From Helicobacter sp. 16-1353 (GTDB taxonomy: Bacteria > Campylobacterota > Campylobacteria > Campylobacterales > Helicobacteraceae), in the NCBI RefSeq assembly GCF_003288815.1, contig NZ_NHYM01000008.1:36968-100967 (forward strand): a stretch of 64,000 nt of DNA, written 5' to 3'. Shown piece by piece: positions 1-8,077 of this stretch (position 1 is the stretch's first letter; every line of letters starts with the position of its first letter). The notes beneath the pieces are model-generated. The model made no database searches, was not told the origin of the DNA, and worked only from the letters and a program-made list of their open reading frames with translations. The translations under genes and the position numbers were made by a program.

Positions 1-289
1 CCGCTCCATTATCCGCACCAAGCGAAGAATCCTTAGAGGTGATAAAATCACCTTTTATAATAGGCTCTACTTTTTCCCCTATCAAAACCATATCATAATG
101 TGCTTGTAGGCAGATTTTCGGCTTTCCTTTTAAAAGATGGATATTTCCAAAACTATCGCTTTTAACCTCACATTTTTGCCTTAAGGCAAAAGAAATAATA
201 AAATCCTTTAGTTTTTCTGTATTGCTACTTGGATGCGGAATCTCGCATATCTTATAAAATAAATCTAATGCATTAATCTTATCTTTCAC
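1..289 (-). CDS. M20-family dipeptidase (PepD-like), 5' part only
   Basis: This is the N-terminal part of a zinc-dependent M20 aminopeptidase/dipeptidase; the rest lies beyond the window edge. The visible 96 residues contain LQAHYDMV (first metal-binding His and Asp region) and SLGADNGA, the hallmark of the PepD/aminoacyl-histidine dipeptidase branch, which binds the two zinc ions. The start is GTG at 289, overlapping the TGA stop of the upstream glycosylase gene (GTGA), so the two are probably translationally coupled. The family is cytosolic and releases amino acids from small peptides. Substrate specificity cannot be judged from this fragment. Confidence 0.8.
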   Translation of the reverse strand, partial: MKDKINALDLFYKICEIPHPSSNTEKLKDFIISFALRQKCEVKSDSFGNIHLLKGKPKICLQAHYDMVLIGEKVEPIIKGDFITSKDSSLGADNGA

Positions 290-942
290 TTTTCGCCCTT
301 TATTTTTATTTGCTTAGAAAATTCTACGATTTTAGCGTGGAATCTAGCATAAACCTTTGCCAAAGAAACATTTTTTCCATAGAGATTCTCCACTCTTTCA
401 TAGTTTTCAATAATGCCATTTTGTAGCCAATTTTGAATCTCATCATAATCGTAAAATTCAAATCCACATTCGCTTAAAAGTCGTTGTGTGTATCTATCTA
501 CAACCATAACTTCTCTATAAAGTGCGTAATTTAGGATAGAATCCGCACTCTCAAAACCAATTCCTTTTTGACTTAAAAGCCACTCTCTACTTACATTTTC
601 CTTGAAATTTTCAAAATCCCCAAAAGATTCTAGGATATTCGCACAAAGATTCTGCAATCTTTGGGCTTTCTGGCGAAAAAATCCACATTTCATAATCAAT
701 GATTCTAATAATCTTAAATCGCAGTTTGAGAGAGATTCTAGGTTTAGTAGATTTTGATTTTTTAGATTATTTAGCGAGAAAATGACATTTTCCCATTTTG
801 TATTTTGGACTAGAATCGCACCTACTACTACTTCAAATGAGCCACTATTTTCCCACCAAAACTCATCTTTGGAATCCTTTAGTAGGAGTTGATTTTTTAA
901 AAATACTAGTAATTCAAAGGAATTTTCAATGTTTGGAAGCAT
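286..942 (-). CDS. magIII: 3-methyladenine DNA glycosylase MagIII (endonuclease III family)
   Basis: A base-excision repair enzyme expected to remove 3-methyladenine from alkylated DNA. Its 218 residues closely resemble H. pylori MagIII as recalled. The helix-hairpin-helix is at about 121-140 with the hairpin QKGIG, and the catalytic aspartate is D149 in VMVVDRYT. K210 in HAKIVEFSK corresponds to the carbamylated active-site lysine of H. pylori MagIII. The C-terminal cysteine cluster that would hold a 4Fe-4S centre in Nth-type enzymes is absent, as expected for MagIII. The gene overlaps the end of the TPR-glycosyltransferase gene by 17 bp and its stop overlaps the peptidase start, so the three form one transcription unit. 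Confidence 0.92.
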   Translation of the reverse strand: MLPNIENSFELLVFLKNQLLLKDSKDEFWWENSGSFEVVVGAILVQNTKWENVIFSLNNLKNQNLLNLESLSNCDLRLLESLIMKCGFFRQKAQRLQNLCANILESFGDFENFKENVSREWLLSQKGIGFESADSILNYALYREVMVVDRYTQRLLSECGFEFYDYDEIQNWLQNGIIENYERVENLYGKNVSLAKVYARFHAKIVEFSKQIKIKGEK

Positions 943-2524
943 ATTTTTTAATTTGTCTAAATGCCGCTTTTAGTGCATTATCCCATCGCAAGTTGCTATC
1001 TGGCTCTAGGATTATTAAATTTTTATACCAATTTGTCGTTTTGCCATTTTCCCAAATCCATCGTTGTGTATCTTTAAATAAAATACAAGGGATTCCAAAA
1101 CTAGCAGCTAAATGTAGATATTGCGTATCAGTCCCAACAAATAAATCAACACTACTAAGAATCCTTAAAATATCACAATAATTCTTACACTCCCTGCCTT
1201 TATCAACAATATTAGAAAAATTTTCAGTATAGGAGCTATCAATCCCATCTAGTTTAACAGAAACTAGATTTACATTTATGCTAATCGTTGCATCTAGGAT
1301 TTTCTCTAGCTTCATTCTATCGTGCTTCATCTTTCCTAAATCACCAAAAGCAAATGCAATTTTTATAATATTTTCATTACTAGATTGTAAATTAGCTTTA
1401 CATTGATATGTAAATGGGGTTTTCACATCTAAATCACTAGGTTTAGAAACATTTAGTATATAAGGCAACGATGGCAGGAGAACAGATACATCATAATCAA
1501 TATTAAATGGAGGTGAAACACACTCTATATCAAATATATTTGATAATTCTTTTTGAGGATAAAAATATACTTTTTTTGCTATTTGCTGAAGAAGTGGTAG
1601 AAAGCGTGAAAATATAATTGTATCACTTAAGTTCTGTTCGTAATACACAAGCACTGTTTTATTATAAACATCGCTTGGTTTTGAAAATGATTTTTTAACA
1701 TTAGCACTAAAACCTTCTATTTCTTTTCGTGTTTCATAATACTTAAATCCTTCGGCATATTCCCTATTTTTCAATAAAAAAGTTGAATAACCAAATATAT
1801 ATCGTGGTTTATTACTCATTGAAATCGCAGTTTTATAGCAAGTTTTCGCTTCACTTATATTACCATTTAAACTTAGGGCATTTGCATATAGAAAATAAAA
1901 ATCTGCATTTTTAGTATAAGTATATTTTTTAGCAAAACTTATTGCAGCACAAGCCATATTTAATTTAACATATTGATTTAAAAGTTTGATTCCAGCTTCT
2001 TTATGTCCTAGATTATACGCTCTTTCTAAGAGTGGAAGACTATTTTTAATATCATTATTTTTAATATATTCATCTGCTAAAGTAAATAGAATATCTAAAT
2101 TATTTGGTTTTATTACAAGTAATCCCTCGTATAAATCAATTGCTTTTTTATGCTGTTTATTTTGACTAAAATATTGTGCCAAATCGAAAAACGCTATAGT
2201 TTCATTTGATTGATTTAAGAATGCCGTGAGTGTCTCTATCGCCTTTTCATTGTCGCCATCTAAATTTAATGCTCTTGCAAAATTCGTTACATAATGCACA
2301 TTATTTGGTAGTAGATTTAATGCTTTTGTAAAATACTTAATAGCTTTTTTATATGACTTCATTTCCATCATATTTATACCAAGCAAATTATAAGCTTTAG
2401 AATTATTTGGATATTGCTGCAAAACCTCTAAACAAATAGCAATAGAATCTTTATATTTGGAATTTTTTAAGAAATTCTCCGCTATTTCAATACTTTCAAT
2501 CTCATAACTACTATATTTTTCCAT
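926..2524 (-). CDS. TPR-repeat protein with GT-B (heptosyltransferase-like) C-terminal domain
   Basis: A 532-residue protein without a signal peptide. Residues 1 to about 250 are tandem tetratricopeptide repeats (for example NSKAYNLLGINMMEMKSYKKA and further units spaced about 34 residues apart). Residues about 290-532 resemble the nucleotide-sugar-binding half of GT-B enzymes of the heptosyltransferase/TPR-GT type, with a DLFVGTDTQYLHLAASFGIP motif close to the C terminus. Such proteins are usually predicted soluble glycosyltransferases that recognise protein acceptors through the TPRs; that role is inference. It lies downstream of flaA on the same strand after a 454-bp spacer, so flagellin is a possible but unproven acceptor. 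Confidence 0.75.
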   Translation of the reverse strand: MEKYSSYEIESIEIAENFLKNSKYKDSIAICLEVLQQYPNNSKAYNLLGINMMEMKSYKKAIKYFTKALNLLPNNVHYVTNFARALNLDGDNEKAIETLTAFLNQSNETIAFFDLAQYFSQNKQHKKAIDLYEGLLVIKPNNLDILFTLADEYIKNNDIKNSLPLLERAYNLGHKEAGIKLLNQYVKLNMACAAISFAKKYTYTKNADFYFLYANALSLNGNISEAKTCYKTAISMSNKPRYIFGYSTFLLKNREYAEGFKYYETRKEIEGFSANVKKSFSKPSDVYNKTVLVYYEQNLSDTIIFSRFLPLLQQIAKKVYFYPQKELSNIFDIECVSPPFNIDYDVSVLLPSLPYILNVSKPSDLDVKTPFTYQCKANLQSSNENIIKIAFAFGDLGKMKHDRMKLEKILDATISINVNLVSVKLDGIDSSYTENFSNIVDKGRECKNYCDILRILSSVDLFVGTDTQYLHLAASFGIPCILFKDTQRWIWENGKTTNWYKNLIILEPDSNLRWDNALKAAFRQIKKYASKH

Positions 2525-2559
2525 ATTAGCCTTATAACTTATTTTTGTAATACTATGTA

Positions 2560-2565
2560 ATTATA
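2560..2565 (-). promoter_or_regulatory. Possible -10 box for the TPR-glycosyltransferase operon
   Basis: The minus strand reads TATAAT here, 36 bp upstream of the ATG at 2524. This fits the extended AT-rich -10 elements of the Helicobacter vegetative sigma factor. No clear -35 box, which is normal for this group. In AT-rich DNA the match could be chance. Confidence 0.35.
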
Positions 2566-2920
2566 TAATATTTTTTTCCCAAACAATGTAAAAGCAAAAG
2601 GAGCGAGAAAATTCTCCTTTTAAAATCAATATTTGAAATAATAAAAATTTATTTGTGGTTTTAGAAATCCCAAAGAGAAATCCAATTGTTGCAAATAGTG
2701 GGAAACTTCACTAGCTTAGCAAATTTCACAAAACCCCTTAGATTCTCGAATCTTTTTACAGGAAACTTCGTTTTACAAGAAATTTCATTTTACAGGAATC
2801 TTTGCATTAGCAAATAATCGTAGCTTTGGCTAGGAATCTTCGCTTTGAACCAAGCCAATCGCCACTGCCATTTTGCGTTAGCAAAAATATTCGATGGTTT
2901 CGAATGCCAAAGCCATTATT

Positions 2921-2961
2921 CGCAAGAACTAGCTTGACAAGAAAGCTTTGCTAGTTTTGCG
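2921..2961 (-). terminator. Inverted repeat downstream of flaA, probable terminator
   Basis: The arms CGCAAGAACTAGC (2921-2933) and GCTAGTTTTGCG (2950-2961) are complementary apart from one bulged base, with a 16-nt loop. The structure begins 17 bp after the flaA stop codon. It lacks a long U-tract, so it could instead be a spacer repeat that also stabilises the mRNA 3' end. Confidence 0.45.
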
Positions 2962-2978
2962 AAGTGAAATTAAGGAAA

Positions 2979-4556
2979 TTAGTTTAATAACCTTAAGATA
3001 TTTTGTTGCACTGCGTTTGCTTGGCTCATCGCATAGCTACCGCTTTGTGTAAGGATATTAAGCTTACTAAATTCTGCACTCTCAGCAGCAAAATCCACTT
3101 CTCTAATTTGAGATTCAGCGGCTTTAACATTAACTTGAGTTACAGAGATATTATTAACTGTGCTTATCATTTGGTTTTGCACAGAACCCAAATCAGAGCG
3201 AACTTTATCTAGCATTTTAATTGCAGATTCCGCTATATCCATAGTTAGCATCGCACCTTTTAGGCTTGTTACACCAGATGCCATTCCAAGACCTAAGTCT
3301 GTAGCCTCTAATCGTTTTAGATTATTGACATTGATACCAGCTGCAGAGCGGACATCGCTACCAAAAAGCCCCATAACACTTCGTAAATTAACCGTTGTTT
3401 GTGCGGTCAAATCTGGGTCATCTTCGTAGAATCCAATCTCTTCGAAAAATAAATCCGTTGGGCTATCTGCACTCGCTACAACAATATCTCTTGCATCAAC
3501 TCTAGTTAGAGTTAATTTACCATAGTTTAGAGAACCTGCTGTTGGGTCATCTGATGCACCATCGATTGACTGCCCGTCATTCATATCTTCGACTGCCATC
3601 TCATCGCCACCTACAGCACCATCAGCGGAGAATCTAATCCCCCTACCATCTGTGCTTCGTAAATTCAATCGTCCCTCTTGGTCTACAAACGCCTCAACAC
3701 CGGTATCTGAAGTAACCTTATTTATCGCAGCTACTAATCTACCATCGGAGTCATTTGCTTTGATTCCAGTAATATCACCTAAAACCATACCATTGATATT
3801 TACTGCCGCAAGTGAACCAGAAACAATCGCAAGGTCGGAAGTTGACTGCACATTCCATGTTGCTTTTATGCCTGTTTTATCGGAGCTTTTATTGATAATC
3901 TCACTTAAAACGCCAATTCCAGTTCCAGCAGAGTGGGAGATATTTACGCTCTCCAAAGTTACATCATTTACGCCATCAACTTGTTTGAAAACAAGTTTTG
4001 CTTGTAAAGATTCTTGTATCATATCGCCTGTTTCAATCCTAACTTGACCGATTTTATCGCTCGTAGTAGAACCGATAGACGCTTTAATACTTTGATTTGA
4101 ATACGCACCAACTTGGAATTCTTTATTAGTAAATTGCCCAGAAAGTAAAGCTTGTCCGTTAAAGCTTGTGGTATTACCAATATAATCCAAACCTTGAATA
4201 AGCCTAATAATATCGCTCTGAATCGCACTTCTAGATTCTGTAGTTTGCCCATCTTGAGCGGCTTGTGTAGCTTTCGCTTTGATTTGGTCTAGAATCTTGA
4301 TTTGCTCGTCCATCGCTTTATCGGCGATTTGGATAATACCCATTGCGTCATTTGTGTTTCGAATCGCCTGACCCAATGCACTTGCTTGAGAACGCAAACT
4401 ATCGGCGATAGTCATACCAGAAGCGTCATCTGCCGCTTTGTTAATCCTAAGACCTGAGCTTAATTTCTCGAGAGAATTTTTCATACCTAATTGTGTGAAA
4501 GTAGATTGCACATGCGCATTTAACGCATTAACATTTGTATTGACTTGAAAAGCCAT
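2979..4556 (-). CDS. flaA: Flagellin A, major filament subunit
   Basis: A 525-residue flagellin with the conserved D0/D1 terminal domains: residues 1 to about 165 starting [15 protein letters not shown], and about 430-525 ending [16 protein letters not shown]. They flank a variable central region with the Helicobacter hallmark [21 protein letters not shown]. The segment around 86-96 ([11 protein letters not shown]) differs from the TLR5-recognised sequence of enteric flagellins, matching the known TLR5 evasion by Campylobacterota. Secreted unfolded through the flagellar export system, so there is no cleaved signal peptide. A strong Shine-Dalgarno AAGGAG precedes the start. Similarity to H. 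pylori FlaA is clearly higher than to FlaB. Confidence 0.95.
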   Translation of the reverse strand: MAFQVNTNVNALNAHVQSTFTQLGMKNSLEKLSSGLRINKAADDASGMTIADSLRSQASALGQAIRNTNDAMGIIQIADKAMDEQIKILDQIKAKATQAAQDGQTTESRSAIQSDIIRLIQGLDYIGNTTSFNGQALLSGQFTNKEFQVGAYSNQSIKASIGSTTSDKIGQVRIETGDMIQESLQAKLVFKQVDGVNDVTLESVNISHSAGTGIGVLSEIINKSSDKTGIKATWNVQSTSDLAIVSGSLAAVNINGMVLGDITGIKANDSDGRLVAAINKVTSDTGVEAFVDQEGRLNLRSTDGRGIRFSADGAVGGDEMAVEDMNDGQSIDGASDDPTAGSLNYGKLTLTRVDARDIVVASADSPTDLFFEEIGFYEDDPDLTAQTTVNLRSVMGLFGSDVRSAAGINVNNLKRLEATDLGLGMASGVTSLKGAMLTMDIAESAIKMLDKVRSDLGSVQNQMISTVNNISVTQVNVKAAESQIREVDFAAESAEFSKLNILTQSGSYAMSQANAVQQNILRLLN

Positions 4557-4605
4557 AATAAACTCCTTTTTATATATTACAAGATATCCTTATCTTGGTA
4601 AAGTT

Positions 4606-4612
4606 AAATCGG
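4606..4612 (-). promoter_or_regulatory. Possible sigma-28 (FliA) -10 element for flaA
   Basis: The minus strand reads CCGATTT 50 bp upstream of the flaA start, close to the FliA -10 consensus (CCGATAA-like) used by flagellin genes. The upstream region is AT-rich and no unambiguous TAAA-type -35 at ideal spacing stands out. Confidence 0.4.
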
Positions 4613-4719
4613 ATAATTAATAAAAAAATAAATGTAAAATTTTCAATTATAATTTATATTAGTTGCTTAAAATATTTTAATTTTAAATTATAATACCAAT
4701 AAATATAGATTTAGGTTTT

Positions 4720-5475
4720 ATGATGTTTTTGAGTAATAAAGAAACTGCTTTAGAGGTATTAAAGCTAGGCGAAGCAAAAATGCAATATTCGAATCTTAAA
4801 ACAATTATTTTAGGATTCCTAGGCGGAGCGTATATTGGCTTAGCAGCTCTTGGATATTTGATTGCATATTATAGGATTGGCGGGGGACTTGGAGCATTTA
4901 TCGGGGCTTGTATTTTCCCCACAGGGCTTATGCTTTGCGTTCTTGTGGGAGGGTCGCTTTTCACAGGCGATTGCTTGGCGTTTTTAGCATTAATGAAAAG
5001 AAAATTTACTACAAGTCTATTTATTACAAAACTTATTTTTGTTTGGATTGGCAATGTATTTGGGGCATTTTTCATTGCTTTAGTATCATTTTTTGGAGGC
5101 TCATATAAGGATTTGGGCTTTAGTGAATTTATCGTAAATATCTGCGATTCTAAACTTCATTTAGGATTTTTTGAAGCGATTTGTAGCGGATTCTTATGTA
5201 ATGCATTAGTAGCGATTGGAGTTTGGTTTGCCCTAGCTTCAAAGAGTTTAGAGGGCAAGATTCTAGCGATATTTTTCCCTGTGATGCTTTTTATCGTCGG
5301 CGGATTCCAGCATATCGTGGCAAATATGTATTATCTAAGTGTTGGAATCCTTTTAGATATTTCCATATTTAGTTTTAGCACTCTTTCTTTGCATTTATTA
5401 GCTGTTAGCATTGGCAACTTTCTATCTGGTGCTATATTTCTGCCAATTATGTATTATTTTGGATTACTAAAATAA
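4720..5475 (+). CDS. Formate/nitrite transporter (FNT) family channel
   Basis: A 251-residue inner-membrane protein with about six hydrophobic helices and FNT signatures: GGSLFTGDCLAF after TM2, the loop lysine in KSLEGKI, and the pore histidine in GGFQHIVANMYY, all with counterparts in FocA/NirC. FNT pentamers pass formate, nitrite or hydrosulfide, with the histidine protonating the anion. Residues alone do not separate FocA from NirC here, and no formate- or nitrite-metabolism gene is adjacent. It is transcribed divergently from flaA. The start at ATG 4720 has only a weak Shine-Dalgarno (TAGGT). Confidence 0.85.
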   Translation: MMFLSNKETALEVLKLGEAKMQYSNLKTIILGFLGGAYIGLAALGYLIAYYRIGGGLGAFIGACIFPTGLMLCVLVGGSLFTGDCLAFLALMKRKFTTSLFITKLIFVWIGNVFGAFFIALVSFFGGSYKDLGFSEFIVNICDSKLHLGFFEAICSGFLCNALVAIGVWFALASKSLEGKILAIFFPVMLFIVGGFQHIVANMYYLSVGILLDISIFSFSTLSLHLLAVSIGNFLSGAIFLPIMYYFGLLK

Positions 5476-5528
5476 ACCTTAACTTACTAATATTACTTCA
5501 TATTATAAACTATAAGAAATTATTACAA

Positions 5529-5534
5529 TATAAT
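5529..5534 (+). promoter_or_regulatory. Likely -10 box for the isomerase-MFS operon
   Basis: TATAAT lies 34 bp before the ATG at 5568, which has a very good Shine-Dalgarno (AGGAGATAAG). Together they support a separate transcript for the isomerase/MFS pair. Confidence 0.45.
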
Positions 5535-5567
5535 AGATTCTAATCATCAATAAGACTAGGAGATAAG

Positions 5568-6569
5568 ATGGAATTTGGACTTGAAACAGAAAGCTATCAT
5601 TTATATTTTCAGCACGGGAAAATGGATATTTTTGATTTTATTGACAAAACAAAATCTCTTGGATTAGACGGAGTTCAAATCAATATAATCCCGGATTTAA
5701 ACCTAAATCCACGTTTCGGGACACTTAAAAGCAATGATAAGGGTTATTTAAGAGAGATTGCAACACATTTGAAACATCTAAATCTATATTGCCAGATAGA
5801 TTCAAGATGGCTTGAATATAGCTTAAGCAAGGAAGATTTAGAAATAGCAAAAGAGCTAAATGCCGATATTTTAAGAACATATATAAAGGTAGAAAATAAT
5901 CAATTTAATCAAAAAAATATCATAGAATCCATCGCAAAAATCAAAAAGATTCTCCCCTTGCTTAAAGATTATAATATAAAACTAGCGATAGAAAATCACG
6001 AGTATGAAACTAGTGATAATCTAATAGAAATTATGGAATCTATAAATAGTGAATATGTTGGGATTCTCTTTGATGTGGGTAATTCTATGATGGTAAAAGA
6101 AACTCCACTAGAATCTTTGCATAAGCTACTGCCATATATCATTAATGTGCATTTTAAAGACCATATTGTAACGATGAATTCCAATAATGAGCCCGTTATC
6201 ACAGGCGTTCCTATTGGAGAGGGGAGCATTGAAGTAGAACAAATATATAAAATCCTAAGTGGCAAACTCCATCGCATTAATATAGAAACTTGTTATCCAT
6301 ACTCTGCAACGATAAAAGATAGCAAAAGCCAAGATTTGAGGGCAAAAAAGGGAATCTTAACAAAAGAAGATTTTATGGTAGATGGATTTGAGTTTAAAGG
6401 AGTATTTGAAATCAAACCAAACCCGATACAAGGAATCTGCCCGATGGATTACTATTATCCACATAGAGTTGGGGAGGAATGGTTGGAAAAGCTTTTAATA
6501 CTACAAGAGGAATGCGTTATAAAAAGCGTAGCATTTATGAAAAATCTAAGGAGAAAATATGAAAACTAA
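5568..6569 (+). CDS. Sugar phosphate isomerase/epimerase-like TIM-barrel protein
   Basis: A 333-residue protein of the xylose-isomerase-like TIM-barrel superfamily. Metal ligands can be placed on the expected strands: E142 (KLAIENHE), D169 (ILFDVGNS), H195 (NVHFKDH) and E240 (INIETCYPY). This is the divalent-metal site of the sugar epimerases, endonuclease IV-like and inosose-dehydratase-type enzymes. The exact sugar or polyol is unknown. It is followed by an MFS carrier whose start overlaps its last 11 bp, so the pair probably imports and isomerises one substrate. Confidence 0.75.
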   Translation: MEFGLETESYHLYFQHGKMDIFDFIDKTKSLGLDGVQINIIPDLNLNPRFGTLKSNDKGYLREIATHLKHLNLYCQIDSRWLEYSLSKEDLEIAKELNADILRTYIKVENNQFNQKNIIESIAKIKKILPLLKDYNIKLAIENHEYETSDNLIEIMESINSEYVGILFDVGNSMMVKETPLESLHKLLPYIINVHFKDHIVTMNSNNEPVITGVPIGEGSIEVEQIYKILSGKLHRINIETCYPYSATIKDSKSQDLRAKKGILTKEDFMVDGFEFKGVFEIKPNPIQGICPMDYYYPHRVGEEWLEKLLILQEECVIKSVAFMKNLRRKYEN

Positions 6570-7791
6570 TACTGCCGGATTTAGCTATATGAAACTTGCA
6601 TTTTTGATTTTGGGAGCTGGGACTATATATAAACTCTCTTCGATTAAAGATGTTTTTTATGTCCCTATGCAACAGGATTGGGGACTTTCAAATACACAAA
6701 TTGGATTGGCATTTACCTGCTATGCAATCGTGCAAACTATTGGATATTTTTTCTCTATGTATCTAGCAGATAGATTTAGTAAAAAATTATTATTACCAAT
6801 TGGCTTGATAGGCGTTGGTCTGTGTGGAATGTATCTAACGACATTGCCAGATTATATTGGATATTGCGTTGCATTTGGATTTTTAGCTCTCTTTGGTGAG
6901 GTAATCTACTGGCCTTCATTGCTAAAAGCCGTTAGATTACTCGGGGATAAGGAATCTCAAGGAAGATTATTTGGATTCTTAGAGGCTGGAAGAGGTATAG
7001 TTGATATATGTATCGCAAGTGGGGCATTAATAGTATTTTCATTATTTGGCGAGGGTTTAGCTGGGCTAAAAGCTGGGCTTTGGTATTACACGATTGTAAC
7101 TATTGCAATTGGGATTATCACATTTTTTATTGTTGATAGTAGTGATAAAATCAATAATGAGGATAAGGATAGATTTGTATTTGATGGCATAAAATATGTA
7201 ATTAAAGATAAGCGAACTTGGTTAGCGGCATTTGTGATATTTTTCGTATATTCAACATATATTGGATTAACATATTTTATTCCATTTATGAAAACGATTT
7301 ATGCACTTCCTGTGGCGTTAGTGGGGGCTTATGGGATTATAAATCAATATGGATTAAAGCTAATAGGTGGCGTTGTGGGTGGATTTTTCAGTGATAAGGT
7401 TTTTAAAAGTCCATTGAAATATCTGCGATTTACATTTTTATTAGTTTGTATTGTGGTGATTATATTTGCATTTTTACCACATCAAAGTATTAATATATAT
7501 TTAGGTATGACTATCACACTTTTTGTAGGAGCTATAGTTTTCACACAAAGGGCGGTATTTTTCGCCCCGATGGACGAGATAGGCACACCACGAGAATATG
7601 CTGGAAGTGCGATGGCTTTGGGCTGTTTGATTGGCTATATGCCAAGTATGTTTGGCTATACGCTATATGGATATTTGCTAGATACATTTGAGGGAATGGC
7701 TGGATTTAGATTTATTTTCCTATGTATGGCTGGATTTGCATTCATCGGCTTTATAATCGCAAGTCTTTTAAAAAAAGAATTAGAAAAATAA
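6559..7791 (+). CDS. MFS transporter, probably a sugar/polyol or organic anion carrier
   Basis: A 410-residue protein with about 12 transmembrane helices in the major facilitator layout: the loop between TM2 and TM3 contains ADRFSKK, and a charged central loop (about 192-206) splits the two halves. GRLFGFLEAGRG after TM4 resembles carriers of sugar phosphates or hexuronates, but the substrate is not determined. It starts inside the isomerase gene (11-bp overlap) with a strong AAGGAG site, so it is co-translated with it. Its 3' end is partly duplicated downstream (7808-8034). Confidence 0.8.
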   Translation: MKTNTAGFSYMKLAFLILGAGTIYKLSSIKDVFYVPMQQDWGLSNTQIGLAFTCYAIVQTIGYFFSMYLADRFSKKLLLPIGLIGVGLCGMYLTTLPDYIGYCVAFGFLALFGEVIYWPSLLKAVRLLGDKESQGRLFGFLEAGRGIVDICIASGALIVFSLFGEGLAGLKAGLWYYTIVTIAIGIITFFIVDSSDKINNEDKDRFVFDGIKYVIKDKRTWLAAFVIFFVYSTYIGLTYFIPFMKTIYALPVALVGAYGIINQYGLKLIGGVVGGFFSDKVFKSPLKYLRFTFLLVCIVVIIFAFLPHQSINIYLGMTITLFVGAIVFTQRAVFFAPMDEIGTPREYAGSAMALGCLIGYMPSMFGYTLYGYLLDTFEGMAGFRFIFLCMAGFAFIGFIIASLLKKELEK

Positions 7792-7807
7792 AATAATTTG
7801 ATTATTT

Positions 7808-8034
7808 GGAGTTATTGTTTTTACGCAAAGGCGGTTGCAAAGCTTTTAAAAAGAGAGTTAAAAAAATAAATAATTAGTTTATTTGAAGCTATAGTTTTTG
7901 CACAAAGGGCGGTATTTTTCGCCCCGATGGACGAGATAGGCACACCACGAGAATACGCTGGAAGTGCGATGGCTTTGGGCTGTTTGATTGGATAATGGCT
8001 GGGTTTGTATTTAAAAATAATTTAATTATTTGGG
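7808..8034 (+). pseudogene. Two degenerate tandem copies of the MFS gene 3' end
   Basis: Bases 7887-7991 match 7530-7634 of the MFS gene at 102 of 105 positions by eye, then break off and resume with a diverged piece of its last codons (ATGGCTGGGTTTGTATT). A second, more decayed fragment at about 7808-7880 joins a piece resembling 7527-7558 to one resembling 7764-7808, including AAGCTTTTAAAAAGAGAGTTA. Each copy ends with an AATAATTTAATTATTTGG-like tail, as after the real stop. This points to tandem duplication of a unit of about 280 bp followed by internal deletions. No open frame of useful length remains. Confidence 0.85.
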
Positions 8035-8077
8035 ATTCCTTAGATTCTAGTATTAGAATCTATTAGCAGAATCCCAT

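Larger units (their letters stand above)
2525..2978. repeat. Non-coding spacer with dispersed short repeats between flaA and the TPR gene
   Basis: No credible gene in these 454 bp. They hold copies of a dispersed repeat. On the minus strand, 2759-2774 reads AAAACGAAGTTTCCTG and 2776-2791 is a diverged second copy (AAAATGAAATTTCTTG). Other fragments such as GGAAACTTCACTAGC near 2701 look related. The same unit occurs at 11185-11218, 18771-18815, 36509-36535 and 63445-63495. The promoter of the TPR gene and the likely flaA terminator are also in this spacer. Confidence 0.6.
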
